Below, in pieces: positions 1-10,717 of a stretch of 37,086 bases of DNA (its first letter is position 1; each line of letters opens with the position of its first letter). Location of the stretch: positions 1 to 37,086 of the forward strand of contig DASRFD010000137.1 in NCBI GenBank assembly GCA_035651715.1, in the 5' to 3' direction. The translations under genes were made by a program, and so were the position numbers. This DNA comes from Nevskia sp035651715. GTDB taxonomy: Bacteria > Pseudomonadota > Gammaproteobacteria > Nevskiales > Nevskiaceae. Under the pieces are notes generated by a model that worked only from the letters and a program-made list of their open reading frames with translations, had not been told where the DNA came from and made no database searches.

Positions 1-1099
1 CGTGGCCTACCTGGGCACCCTGGCGGCCGACACGCCCAGCGCCGCCAATGTCCGCGCCTACGCCGAGATCGTGCGCGAGCGCTCGGTGCTGCGCAGCCTG
101 ATCGCCGCCGGCCAGGACATCGCCGAGCTGGGCTACCAGCCGGGCGGCCGCGAACCCGCCGTGCTGATGGACGTGGCCGAGCAGGCGGTGTTCCGCATCC
201 GCGAGCGCGGCGACCGTTCGCAGAGCCAGTACCACGCGATGCAGGACCTGATTCCCGGCATCGAGAACCGCCTGGAGCAGCTGCGCGACAACCCGCAGAA
301 CTTCAGCGGCCTGCCCACCGGCTTCACCGAATTCGACAAGCTCACCACCGGCCTGCACCCGGGCGACCTGGTGATCGTGGCCGGCCGTCCCGGCATGGGC
401 AAGACCAGCTTCGCCATGAACATCGCCGAGCACGTCGCCACCGTGGACAAGTCCGCCGTGGCGGTGTTCAGCATGGAAATGTCGGCGGAGCAGCTGGCGC
501 TGCGCGTGCTGTCCTCGTTCGGCCGCATCGACCAGCAGCGTCTGCGCAGCGGCCAGCTCGAGGACCACGACTGGGCCAAGATCGTCTCGGCCGGCGGCCT
601 GCTGCGCGAGGCGCCGCTGTACATCGACGAGACCGGCTCGCTGTCGCCGCTGGACCTGCGCGCCCGCGCCCGCCGCATGGCCGCGCGCCACGACATCAAG
701 CTGATCGTGGTGGACTACATCCAGCTGATGCAGGTGCCGTCGACGCGCGAGAACCGCACCAACGAAATCTCCGAGATTTCGCGCAGCCTCAAGGCCCTGG
801 GCAAGGAACTGGGAGTGCCGGTGATCGCGCTGTCGCAGCTGTCGCGCGGCGTCGAGCAGCGCGACAACAAGCGCCCGCGCATGTCCGACCTGCGCGAGTC
901 CGGCGGTATCGAGCAGGACGCCGACTGCATCGTCTTCGTCTACCGCGACGAGTACTACAACAAGGAATCGCCGGACAAGGGCACCGCCGAGATCATCATC
1001 GCCAAGCAGCGTAACGGTCCCACCGGCACGGTGAAGACCGCCTTCCTCGGGCCCTACACGCGCTTCGACAACCTGGCGCCGGAATACATGTACACCTGA
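1..1099 (+). CDS. dnaB: Replicative DNA helicase DnaB, 5'-truncated
   Basis: This is the C-terminal part of the hexameric 5'-3' helicase that unwinds DNA at the replication fork. The reading frame is open from the left edge and about 365 residues are visible against roughly 460 for the family, so the true start lies outside the window. Visible are the end of the N-terminal/linker region, then the RecA-like ATPase with Walker A GRPGMGKTS, Walker B-type VDYIQLM, and the conserved LSQLSRGVEQR and DLRESGGIEQDAD segments. The stop is TGA at 1097-1099. A short hairpin follows, then alr on the same strand; the dnaB-alr order is common in gammaproteobacteria. Identification is firm. Confidence 0.96.
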   Translation, partial: VAYLGTLAADTPSAANVRAYAEIVRERSVLRSLIAAGQDIAELGYQPGGREPAVLMDVAEQAVFRIRERGDRSQSQYHAMQDLIPGIENRLEQLRDNPQNFSGLPTGFTEFDKLTTGLHPGDLVIVAGRPGMGKTSFAMNIAEHVATVDKSAVAVFSMEMSAEQLALRVLSSFGRIDQQRLRSGQLEDHDWAKIVSAGGLLREAPLYIDETGSLSPLDLRARARRMAARHDIKLIVVDYIQLMQVPSTRENRTNEISEISRSLKALGKELGVPVIALSQLSRGVEQRDNKRPRMSDLRESGGIEQDADCIVFVYRDEYYNKESPDKGTAEIIIAKQRNGPTGTVKTAFLGPYTRFDNLAPEYMYT

Positions 1100-1119
1100 A
1101 CGCTGTCGCCGGTGGTCGG

Positions 1120-1139
1120 TTCCCGGCAAAAGCCGGGAA
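1120..1139 (+). terminator. Hairpin after dnaB, possible weak terminator
   Basis: An 8-bp perfect stem TTCCCGGC/GCCGGGAA closes an AAAA loop 20 bases after the dnaB stop. No T run follows directly, so this may be an attenuating hairpin and not a true intrinsic terminator. Read-through into alr is plausible. Confidence 0.4.
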
Positions 1140-1188
1140 GGGGCGCGGGCTTTAAACTGACCACTGGGAACCGATCGCCGACAACTTG

Positions 1189-2277
1189 ATGTCCTACACC
1201 CCCCGCGTCACCGCCACCATCGATCTCGCCGCCATCCGCCACAACCTCGGGCGGGTGCGCGCCTATGCGCCGCGGTCGAAGGTGATGGCCGCGATCAAGG
1301 CCGACGCCTATGGCCACGGCGCGGTGCAGGTGGGGCGGGCGCTGCAGCAGGCCGGCGTCGATGCCTTCGCCGTGGCCTGCCTGGAGGAGGCCCTGGCGCT
1401 GCGCGAGGCCGGGCTGGACGGCGCCATCAACCTGCTCGAGGGCGTGCTGTCGCTTGAGGAAGCCGAGGAAGCCGCGCGCCTGCGCCTGCAGGTGGTGGTG
1501 CACGACTTCTGGCAGCTGCAGCTGCTGCAGAGCCTGCCGGCGCAGCGCCCGCTGACCCTGTGGTTCAAGCTGGACAGCGGCATGCACCGCCTGGGCTTCC
1601 CGCTGTCGGCCGCCTCCGCCCTGTTCGAAGCGGTGCGGCAGCGGCCGGACTGGCAGCTGGCCGGCTGGATCACCCACCTGGCCTGCGCCGACGAGACCGC
1701 CAACCCCATGACCCTGCGCCAGCTGGAGGCCTTCTCCCGGGCCCTGGGCGACCTGCCGGGGCCGCGCTCGGCGTCCAACTCCGCCGGCCTCATCGCCTGG
1801 CCGGGCGCGCGCCTGGACTGGGTGCGGCCGGGACTGATGCTCTACGGCGCCAGCCCGCTGCCGGGCAAGTCCGCCGCCGACCTGGGCCTCAGACCCGCGA
1901 TGCGGGTGGAAAGCCGCCTCATCGCCGTGCATCAGCTCGAGGCCGGCGAGACGGTGGGCTACGGCGCCACCTTCCGCTGCCCGGAACGGATGCGGGTCGG
2001 CGTGGTGGCGGTCGGCTACGCCGACGGCGTGCACCGCATCCTGCCCAGCGGCGCGCCGGTGCTGATCCACGGCCAACGCGCGCCGATGGTCGGGCGGGTG
2101 TCGATGGACATGATCACGGTGGACCTGCGCGAGCTGCCGCAGGCCGTGGTGGGGGACACCGTCACCCTGTGGGGGGACGGCCTGCCGGCCGAGGAAGTGG
2201 CGGGCTGGGCGGGGACGCTGGCTTACGAACTGTTCTGCGGGCTGACCAACCGGGTGCACTTCGTTCACCAGGGGTGA
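1189..2277 (+). CDS. alr: Alanine racemase
   Basis: PLP-dependent racemase that interconverts L- and D-alanine, supplying D-Ala for peptidoglycan in the cytoplasm. The protein is 362 residues, normal for the family. The N-terminal TIM barrel carries the PLP lysine in AIKADAYGHG (Lys37). The C-terminal beta domain carries the catalytic tyrosine in VGYGATF, and GRVSMDMITVDL is typical. An in-frame TTG lies immediately upstream at 1186; the ATG at 1189 is preferred by codon type, although the Shine-Dalgarno is poor (a GGGA about 20 bases upstream). It lies downstream of dnaB and converges on the DoxX gene. Confidence 0.95.
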   Translation: MSYTPRVTATIDLAAIRHNLGRVRAYAPRSKVMAAIKADAYGHGAVQVGRALQQAGVDAFAVACLEEALALREAGLDGAINLLEGVLSLEEAEEAARLRLQVVVHDFWQLQLLQSLPAQRPLTLWFKLDSGMHRLGFPLSAASALFEAVRQRPDWQLAGWITHLACADETANPMTLRQLEAFSRALGDLPGPRSASNSAGLIAWPGARLDWVRPGLMLYGASPLPGKSAADLGLRPAMRVESRLIAVHQLEAGETVGYGATFRCPERMRVGVVAVGYADGVHRILPSGAPVLIHGQRAPMVGRVSMDMITVDLRELPQAVVGDTVTLWGDGLPAEEVAGWAGTLAYELFCGLTNRVHFVHQG

Positions 2278-2330
2278 GCCGGGGCCGGCACGCATGCGGC
2301 CACTCGTGCGCGCCCCACGGTTTTACCCCT

Positions 2331-2364
2331 GCGCCTTGCGCTCCGGCCGCGGAGCGCAAGGCGC
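2331..2364. repeat. Perfect 15-bp inverted repeat between convergent genes
   Basis: The arms 2331-2345 and 2350-2364 are exact reverse complements around a GCCG loop. The hairpin sits between the convergent ends of alr and the DoxX gene. Neither side has a T run, so it is not a standard intrinsic terminator. It could act as a transcription barrier, a REP-like element or an mRNA 3'-end stabiliser. The short string CGCAAGGCGC/GCGCCTTGCG resembles sequence near 13876-13905. Confidence 0.6.
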
Positions 2365-2453
2365 CGCGGGAGGGCAGTTCCCGGTCTTGTGAACTTTCGA
2401 GGCAGTGACCGCACCGATCCTGCGCTGCGCTCAGGACGACGGGAGGCCAATCC

Positions 2454-2918
2454 TCACTCCGGATGCCCGGCCTCCGCCTTCCACTTCAGCAGCAGGTGGT
2501 CCAGCGACAGCTTGCCGCCGCCGGCGATCGCCAGCCAGGTGAAGATCGCGAAGTAGGCGCTCTCGTCGAAGCCCAGCAGCGTTTCCAGCGAATCCACGTC
2601 CGCCCACTTGGCCGACTTGATCGCCACCAGCATGGTGACGGCCAGGGCGCCGCCCGAGATGCGGGTCAGGAGGCCGATCAGCAGGAAGATGCCGCCGAAG
2701 AACTCCACCCCGGAGACGAAGGGGGTGAGCAGGTGCGGGAAGGGGATGTTCCAGCTGACGAAGTTTTCCTCGATCTGCGGCAGGTTGTTGAGCTTGCCCC
2801 AGCCGCTCCACAGGAACACCCAGCCGACCACGATGCGCGCCAGCAGCGGCCCGGCGGGCAGCAGGTATTGCGCCACGCGTGCCGGCCAGCCGATCAGCCA
2901 GTTGATGATAAAGCCCAT
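2454..2918 (-). CDS. DoxX-family integral membrane protein
   Basis: Small inner-membrane protein of 154 residues, matching the DoxX/DoxD-like family in length and in its set of four hydrophobic segments. Hydrophobic stretches lie near residues 20-45 (with the motif GWVFLWSGWGKL), 66-88 (VSGVEFFGGIFLLIGLLTRI), 90-105 and 122-140. Biochemical functions in this family are diverse and mostly unknown; some members work with oxidoreductases or in oxidant tolerance, but nothing here shows which. The start is supported by GGAGG about 8 bases upstream of the ATG. It appears monocistronic, downstream on the minus strand of the FHA/PP2C/kinase operon and 127 bases from it. Confidence 0.8.
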   Translation of the reverse strand: MGFIINWLIGWPARVAQYLLPAGPLLARIVVGWVFLWSGWGKLNNLPQIEENFVSWNIPFPHLLTPFVSGVEFFGGIFLLIGLLTRISGGALAVTMLVAIKSAKWADVDSLETLLGFDESAYFAIFTWLAIAGGGKLSLDHLLLKWKAEAGHPE

Positions 2919-3045
2919 ATCCGCGCCTCCGTTGTTGGTCGCGCTACCTTAAGGGCTGGGACGGCGCGGGGGTATGGCGGGCCGTCCGCGGTTCATGACG
3001 CTGCGTTCGACGGCCGCCGCCCCGGCAAAAGGCGGGAAAAGCGGC

Positions 3046-3741
3046 TCAGGCGCCGAGCAGGAAGGTCATCTTGGTGCCGACCAGGTCGATGGTGTCGCCG
3101 TTGCTGAGCTTGCGCGCCTGGGCGTCGATTTCCTGGCCGTTGACCAGGGGGTGCTGGCCGCCGCTGGCGCCGCCGACATGGACGATGTAGTAGCCGTCGG
3201 CGCGGCGGGTGATCGCCGCCACCTGCACGCCGGGGCGGCCGATGGTGGTGAGCGCCTTGGTCAGCTCGAGCTCTTTGCCCATGTTCGGGCCGGACGCCAC
3301 CTTCAGCTTGCCCACCAGCGGCTTGCCGCCGGAGGGCGCTTCCTGGCCCGGGGCCGCGGCGGCGGCCTTGTTGACCTGGGATTCGAACGCCGCGCCCATC
3401 TGGCCGGGGCGCAGGATCATGGTCTTCTCGAAGTCGTCTTCCTCGCCGGCGGCGGCTTCGCTGAGGTATTTCAGGGTGTTGCGGCCGATCGAGACGGTGT
3501 CGCCGTTGGCCAGCGGGTGCTTGGCGACCTGCTTGCCGTTGACCATGGTGCCGTTGGTGCTGTTCAGATCCTCGAGGAAGGAGTCGTGCAGGATGGTGAT
3601 GACCACGGCGTGCCGGCCGGACACCGCCTTGTCGTTGAGGCTGATGTCATTGTCGGGGTGGCGGCCGATGGTGATGCGCTCCTTGGTGAGCGGGAAATCC
3701 CGCGTCGCCCCTTCCGCATCGGTGATGATGAGCTTGGCCAT
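3046..3741 (-). CDS. FHA-domain protein with two FHA-like modules
   Basis: Predicted cytoplasmic phosphothreonine-binding adaptor, 231 residues. FHA 1 (about 5-92) has the canonical binding residues: IGRHPDNDI (Arg27), SGRHA (Ser41, His44) and NSTNGT (Asn60-Thr65). A linker (about 95-145) contains EKTMILRP with Thr107. FHA 2 (about 146-230) keeps TIGRPG and VNGQEI but lacks the Ser-x-x-His pair, so phosphopeptide binding there is doubtful. It is the last gene of a minus-strand operon after the Ser/Thr kinase and PP2C phosphatase, with a 33-base gap to the phosphatase. The context implies it is a substrate and/or reader of that kinase. No type VI secretion genes are nearby. Confidence 0.9.
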   Translation of the reverse strand: MAKLIITDAEGATRDFPLTKERITIGRHPDNDISLNDKAVSGRHAVVITILHDSFLEDLNSTNGTMVNGKQVAKHPLANGDTVSIGRNTLKYLSEAAAGEEDDFEKTMILRPGQMGAAFESQVNKAAAAAPGQEAPSGGKPLVGKLKVASGPNMGKELELTKALTTIGRPGVQVAAITRRADGYYIVHVGGASGGQHPLVNGQEIDAQARKLSNGDTIDLVGTKMTFLLGA

Positions 3742-3774
3742 GTCAGACTGTCCCCGTTCCCTTGTTCGTTCCGC

Positions 3775-4596
3775 TCAAAACCATTCGATCAGGCGTTCAT
3801 ACCACGGCCGCTTGTGCGGAAATGCCGCGTCCACCCGCGCCAGCACGACCGAAACATTGTCCCTGCCGCCGCGCTCATTCGCTTTGCGGACAAGCATTTC
3901 CGCAGCAGTGTTGAGATTATCAGCAAACTCGACCAGGGTTAAGCGGATGGTTTCGTCGTCGAGCATGTCGGTGAGGCCGTCGGAGCAGAGCAGGATGATG
4001 TCGCCCGGCTCCAGGCCCTCCTCGATCAGGTCCACCTCGACCGTGGCCTCCACCCCCAGAGCGCGGGTCACGATGTTGCGGCGCACCAGCTGCATCGCAT
4101 CCTCGCGCGAGTAGTGGCCGCGGGCCACCAGCTCCTCCACCAGGGAGTGGTCGCGGGTGATCTGCTCCAGCCGGCCCTTGCGCAGGCGGTACAGGCGCGA
4201 GTCGCCGGCGTAGGCGATCGACATGCGGTCGTCGTGCAGCAGGGCCACCACCGCGGTGGTGCCCATGCCGGCGCACTGCGGCTGGCTTTGCGCCACCTGG
4301 TAGATGGTGGTGTGGGCCGTTTCCAGGGCCTGGCGCAGCAGCAGGGATTCGACGCTGTAGCCGCTGTCCTCGTCGACCTGGCCGTGCTTGAGGCGGGGCC
4401 ACTCGCGCCGCACCGCGTCGATCACCGAGGCGGTGGTGATGCCGCTGGCGATCTCGCCGGCGTTGTAGCCGCCCATGCCGTCGGCCAGCACCAGCAGGCC
4501 GATCTCGCCGTCCTCGGCCACCGAGTCCTCGTTGTTGTCGCGCACCTGGCCGACGTCGCTGAGCAGCGCGGTCGCAATCTTCCCCTTGAGCGCCAT
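3775..4596 (-). CDS. PP2C-family Ser/Thr protein phosphatase
   Basis: Metal-dependent (Mn/Mg) protein phosphatase of the PPM/Stp type, 273 residues from the ATG at 4596; a GTG two codons upstream (4602) is an alternative. All family motifs are present in order: DVGQVRDNNEDS near the N-terminus, LADGMGGYNAGE (metal-binding Asp), GMGTTAVVALL, AGDSRLYRLR, LLCSDGLTDML (metal-binding Asp) and RGGRDNVSVVLAR (metal-binding Asp-Asn). No membrane segment is seen, so it is cytoplasmic. It starts 18 bases after the stop of the CHASE2 kinase and is followed after 33 bases by the FHA gene. The arrangement indicates that it reverses phosphorylation by the kinase on shared targets, possibly including the FHA protein. 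Confidence 0.93.
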   Translation of the reverse strand: MALKGKIATALLSDVGQVRDNNEDSVAEDGEIGLLVLADGMGGYNAGEIASGITTASVIDAVRREWPRLKHGQVDEDSGYSVESLLLRQALETAHTTIYQVAQSQPQCAGMGTTAVVALLHDDRMSIAYAGDSRLYRLRKGRLEQITRDHSLVEELVARGHYSREDAMQLVRRNIVTRALGVEATVEVDLIEEGLEPGDIILLCSDGLTDMLDDETIRLTLVEFADNLNTAAEMLVRKANERGGRDNVSVVLARVDAAFPHKRPWYERLIEWF

Positions 4597-4614
4597 CGGC
4601 ACGCGCCCCGCGCC

Positions 4615-7314
<2,700 letters not shown>

Positions 7315-7368
7315 ACTACAGTTTTTCGGGGCTCGTAATGCCCCTCATTTAGGGCAATACGGCCTCCA

Positions 7369-8745
7369 ATGGCGAAATCCGTCACGTCTCGCAAAACGGT
7401 CTACCTGTGCCAGGACTGCGGCGCCTCGTTTCCGAAGTGGCAGGGACAATGCGGCGAGTGCGGCGCCTGGAACACCCTGGTGGAAAGCGCGGCCGCCGCG
7501 CCGGCCCGCGGGCGCGGCGCCGCCCTGGTGGCGGCCGGCGCGGTGCAAAAGCTGGACCAGGTGGCGGAGGAGGAGACGGCGCGCATCCCCACCGGCCTGT
7601 CCGAGCTGGACCGGGTACTGGGCGGGGGCGTGGTGCCGGGGGCGGTGATCCTGATCGGCGGCGATCCGGGCATCGGCAAGTCGACCCTGCTGCTGCAGGC
7701 CCTGGCGGCGCTGGAAGGGCGCCTCAGTACGCTTTACGTCACCGGCGAGGAATCGCTCACCCAGGTCTCGCTGCGGGCGCGCCGCCTTGGCCTGCCGCGG
7801 CTGGACCTGCCGGTGCTGGCCGAGACCTCGCTCGAAAGCATCCTCGACACCCTGGCGCGGATCCAGCCGGGCTTCGTCGTGCTGGACTCGATCCAGACGC
7901 TGTATACCAGCGCGCTGGAGGCGGCGCCGGGCTCGGTGTCGCAGCTGCGCGAATGCGCGGCGCAGATCGTGCGCTACGCCAAGGCCCAGAAAAAGGGCGG
8001 CGGCTGCGCCATCGTGCTGGTCGGCCATGTCACCAAGGAAGGCGCCATCGCCGGGCCGCGCGTGCTGGAGCACATGGTCGATACCGTACTGTACTTCGAG
8101 CACGATGCCGGCAGCCGCTACCGCATCGTGCGGGCGGTGAAGAACCGCTTCGGCGCGGTCAACGAGCTGGGCGTGTTCGCCATGGGCGACAGCGGCCTGC
8201 GCGAGGTGAGCAATCCTTCCGCGCTGTTCCTGTCGCGCCACGAGCAGCCGGTGCCGGGCAGCGTCATCACCGTCACCCGGCAGGGCAGCCGGCCGCTGTT
8301 GGTGGAGGTGCAGGCCCTGGTCGACGGCTCGCAGGCCGGCAACCCGCGCCGCGTCGCGCTGGGCCTGGAGGGCAACCGGCTGGCGATGCTGCTGGCGGTG
8401 CTGCACCGCCACGCCGGCATTGCGCTGTCCGACCAGGACGTGTTCGCCAACGTGGTCGGCGGCATGCGCATCCAGGAGACCGCCGCCGACCTGCCGCTGC
8501 TGCTGGCGGCGCTGTCCTCGTTCCGCGGGCGCGCCGTGCCGCACGACCTGGTGGTGTTCGGCGAGGTCGGCCTGGCCGGCGAGATCCGCCCGGTCCAGGG
8601 CGGCGAGGAGCGGCTGCAGGAGGCGGCCAAGCACGGCTTCAAGCGCGCCATCGTGCCGGAAGCGAACCGGCCGCGGCGCAGCGTCAAGCTCGACATGGAA
8701 GTCCACGCGGTGGCGCGCCTGGACCAGGCGCTGGGGCATCTCTAG
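7369..8745 (+). CDS. radA: DNA repair protein RadA
   Basis: RecA-related branch-migration ATPase acting in recombination and repair, 458 residues, the usual length. An N-terminal C4 zinc finger (Cys14, Cys17, Cys28, Cys31) is followed by the ATPase with Walker A GGDPGIGKST (about 97-106). The RadA-specific KNRFG motif lies near residue 257, and the C-terminal Lon-like domain (about 290-455) contains DLPLLLAALSS and FGEVGLAGEIRPV. It is divergent from the kinase operon with only 54 bases between the possible starts, so the promoters must overlap. The NTF2-like gene follows 35 bases downstream. Confidence 0.97.
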   Translation: MAKSVTSRKTVYLCQDCGASFPKWQGQCGECGAWNTLVESAAAAPARGRGAALVAAGAVQKLDQVAEEETARIPTGLSELDRVLGGGVVPGAVILIGGDPGIGKSTLLLQALAALEGRLSTLYVTGEESLTQVSLRARRLGLPRLDLPVLAETSLESILDTLARIQPGFVVLDSIQTLYTSALEAAPGSVSQLRECAAQIVRYAKAQKKGGGCAIVLVGHVTKEGAIAGPRVLEHMVDTVLYFEHDAGSRYRIVRAVKNRFGAVNELGVFAMGDSGLREVSNPSALFLSRHEQPVPGSVITVTRQGSRPLLVEVQALVDGSQAGNPRRVALGLEGNRLAMLLAVLHRHAGIALSDQDVFANVVGGMRIQETAADLPLLLAALSSFRGRAVPHDLVVFGEVGLAGEIRPVQGGEERLQEAAKHGFKRAIVPEANRPRRSVKLDMEVHAVARLDQALGHL

Positions 8746-8780
8746 AACCATCACTTCACCGGCTGCCGGGGGACCGAGTC

Positions 8781-9257
8781 ATGCATCCGAACATCGAGCT
8801 GCTGCAGCGCTTCTACCTTGCCTTTTCAAGGCGCGACCACGCCGCGATGGCGGCCTGCTACCACCCGCAGGTGCACTTCACCGACGAGGTGTTCGACCTG
8901 CATGGCTGGAAGGCCGCGGCGATGTGGCGGATGCTGTGCGAGCGCGGCGCCGACCTCCGCGTCGAGTTCGGCAACCTGCAGGCCGACGACCGCGGCGGCC
9001 GCGCGCATTGGGAGGCCTGGTACAGCTTCAGCCTGACCCGGCGCCAGGTGCACAACGCCATCGACGCCGAGTTCGAGTTCCGCGACGGCCTGATCGTGCG
9101 TCACGTCGACCGCTTCGACTTCTACCGCTGGGCCCGCCAGGCGCTGGGCCTGCCCGGGCTGCTGCTGGGCTGGACCCACAAGGTCCGCGGCAAGGTCAGG
9201 GCCACCGCCGCCTCCAACCTGGAGGCTTTCATCGCCAGGGAGAAGCTCGGCCCCTGA
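8781..9257 (+). CDS. NTF2/SnoaL-like domain protein of unknown function
   Basis: A 158-residue cytoplasmic protein with the cone-shaped NTF2/SnoaL fold signature. The opening HPNIELLQRFYLAFSRRDHAAMAACYHP and later HFTDEVFDLHG, AEFEFRDGLIVRHVDRFDFYRWARQALG match uncharacterised SnoaL-like proteins of the nuclear transport factor 2 family. Members include isomerases, hydrolases and non-enzymatic binding proteins, so substrate cannot be assigned. The start ATG follows a GGGGGACCGAG stretch that can serve as ribosome-binding site. It lies 35 bases after radA and may be co-transcribed with it; no functional link is apparent. It converges on the CorB-like gene. Confidence 0.75.
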   Translation: MHPNIELLQRFYLAFSRRDHAAMAACYHPQVHFTDEVFDLHGWKAAAMWRMLCERGADLRVEFGNLQADDRGGRAHWEAWYSFSLTRRQVHNAIDAEFEFRDGLIVRHVDRFDFYRWARQALGLPGLLLGWTHKVRGKVRATAASNLEAFIAREKLGP

Positions 9258-9302
9258 GATGTCCGCGGCGACAGCCAGGCGGCGAAGCAGGCGCCGGGAA
9301 CG

Positions 9303-10598
9303 CTAGCGCGTCGCCGCGGCCGCGGCGGCGGTGCTGGCCGCGGCCGTCGCCGGCCGGATGCGCGCGGTCTTTACCGCGTTGGCGCGCGTGTCGGTGATCT
9401 CGATCTGGTAGTTGCCAACCTCCAGGCGCCGCCCCGGCTTGGGCAGCTCCTGCAGCTTTTCCAGCACCAGGCCGTTGAGGGTCTTGGGGCCGCCGGTGGG
9501 CAGCTTCCAGCCGAGCGAGCGGTTGAGCGAGCGCACCGTCACCGAGCCATGCACCAGCACGCTGCCGTCGGCGTCGAGGTAGACGTTCTTGACCCGCGTC
9601 GCCGGGTCCGAGGTGAATTCCCCGACCACCTCTTCGAGGATGTCCTCGAGCGTGACCAGGCCCTGGATGTCGCCGTACTCGTCGACGACGAAGCCGATGC
9701 GGCGTTTCTGGTCCTGGAAGTTCAGCAGCTGCTGGTTGAGCGGCGTGCCCTCGGGAATGAAGTAGGGGTCGCGCACCAGCTGCAGCAGGGTTTCCTGGCG
9801 CAGCTCGCCCTGGGCTGCCAGGCGCACCAGCTTGCGCAGGTGGACCACGCCCTTGAGCTCGTCGATGGAACCGTCGAACACCGGCAGGCGCGTATGGCTG
9901 CTGCCGGTGATCACCTCCAGGGTGCGCTCCCAGGGCTCGGAGATGTCGATGCCGATGATCTCGTTGCGCGGGATCATGATGTCCTCGACCGTGGCGCGCT
10001 CCAGGTCGAGGATCGACAGCAGCATGCGCTGGTGGCGCTGCGGGATCATCGCCCCGGCCTCGGCCACCACCGAGCGCAGCTCCTCGGCCGACAACGAATG
10101 CTGCGCGGCGTCCTCGGGGCTGACGCCGAACAGGCGCAGCAGGCCGTTGCTGAGCAGGTTGACCAGCACCAGCACCGGGTAGAGCAGTTTCTGCAGCGGC
10201 CAGTAGATGAAGGCCGAGGGCTGGCCGACGCGTTCCGGATACAGCGCCGCCAGGGTCTTAGGCGCGGCCTCGGCGAAGATCAGCAGGACGAAGGTCAGGG
10301 CCACCGGGGCGATGGCGGCACCGGCCTCGCCGCCGAGGCGGAAGCCGATGATCAGGGCCACCGAGGCGGCCATGGTGCTGGTCAGCACGTTGCCCAGCAG
10401 GATCAGGCCGATCAGGCGGTCCGGGCGCTCCAGCAGGGACTGGGCCAGCTGCGCGCTGCGGCTGCCCTGCTTGGCCGCGTGCTTCAGCCGGTAGCGGTTG
10501 AGCATCATCAGGCCCGTCTCGGAGCCGGCGAAGAAGGCGGCCAGACAGATCAGGGCGAACAGCACCAGCAACAGCGCGTAGAGGGGTATACCGTCCAA
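9303..10598 (-). CDS. CNNM/HlyC-CorC-type membrane protein with CBS pair
   Basis: Inner-membrane protein of 431 residues resembling E. coli CorB (YfjD). An N-terminal DUF21/CNNM transmembrane domain (about 1-180, with LAAFFAGSETGLM) is followed by a tandem CBS pair (about 195-325, IMIPRNEIIGID and VVDEYGDIQGLVTLEDILEE), then a CorC_HlyC domain (about 340-410) and an Ala/Thr-rich tail. The family is tied to Mg2+ efflux or cobalt resistance. In E. coli, corB and ypjD lie next to ffh, as here, which supports the assignment. The start is TTG (10598); no in-frame ATG is closer, and a GATGAG lies about 10 bases upstream. Confidence 0.9.
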   Translation of the reverse strand: MDGIPLYALLLVLFALICLAAFFAGSETGLMMLNRYRLKHAAKQGSRSAQLAQSLLERPDRLIGLILLGNVLTSTMAASVALIIGFRLGGEAGAAIAPVALTFVLLIFAEAAPKTLAALYPERVGQPSAFIYWPLQKLLYPVLVLVNLLSNGLLRLFGVSPEDAAQHSLSAEELRSVVAEAGAMIPQRHQRMLLSILDLERATVEDIMIPRNEIIGIDISEPWERTLEVITGSSHTRLPVFDGSIDELKGVVHLRKLVRLAAQGELRQETLLQLVRDPYFIPEGTPLNQQLLNFQDQKRRIGFVVDEYGDIQGLVTLEDILEEVVGEFTSDPATRVKNVYLDADGSVLVHGSVTVRSLNRSLGWKLPTGGPKTLNGLVLEKLQELPKPGRRLEVGNYQIEITDTRANAVKTARIRPATAAASTAAAAAATR

Positions 10599-10632
10599 AA
10601 AACGCTCATCGGGGGGAGGGCGCGGACCCCCA

Positions 10633-10662
10633 TAGTTACGTAAAGCTGGCGCCCCCTGTCAA
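10633..10662 (-). promoter_or_regulatory. Candidate promoter for the CorB-like gene
   Basis: The minus strand carries a perfect -35 TTGACA (10657-10662). The region 17-19 bases downstream (TAACTAT) is only a weak -10. Position about 40-60 bases before the TTG start fits, but the -10 mismatch keeps confidence low. Confidence 0.4.
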
Positions 10663-10717
10663 GCGCTGCGGTGCAGCAAACGGCGCCGCCCGGCGCAAAA
10701 GGCCGCCGCCGGTGCCG

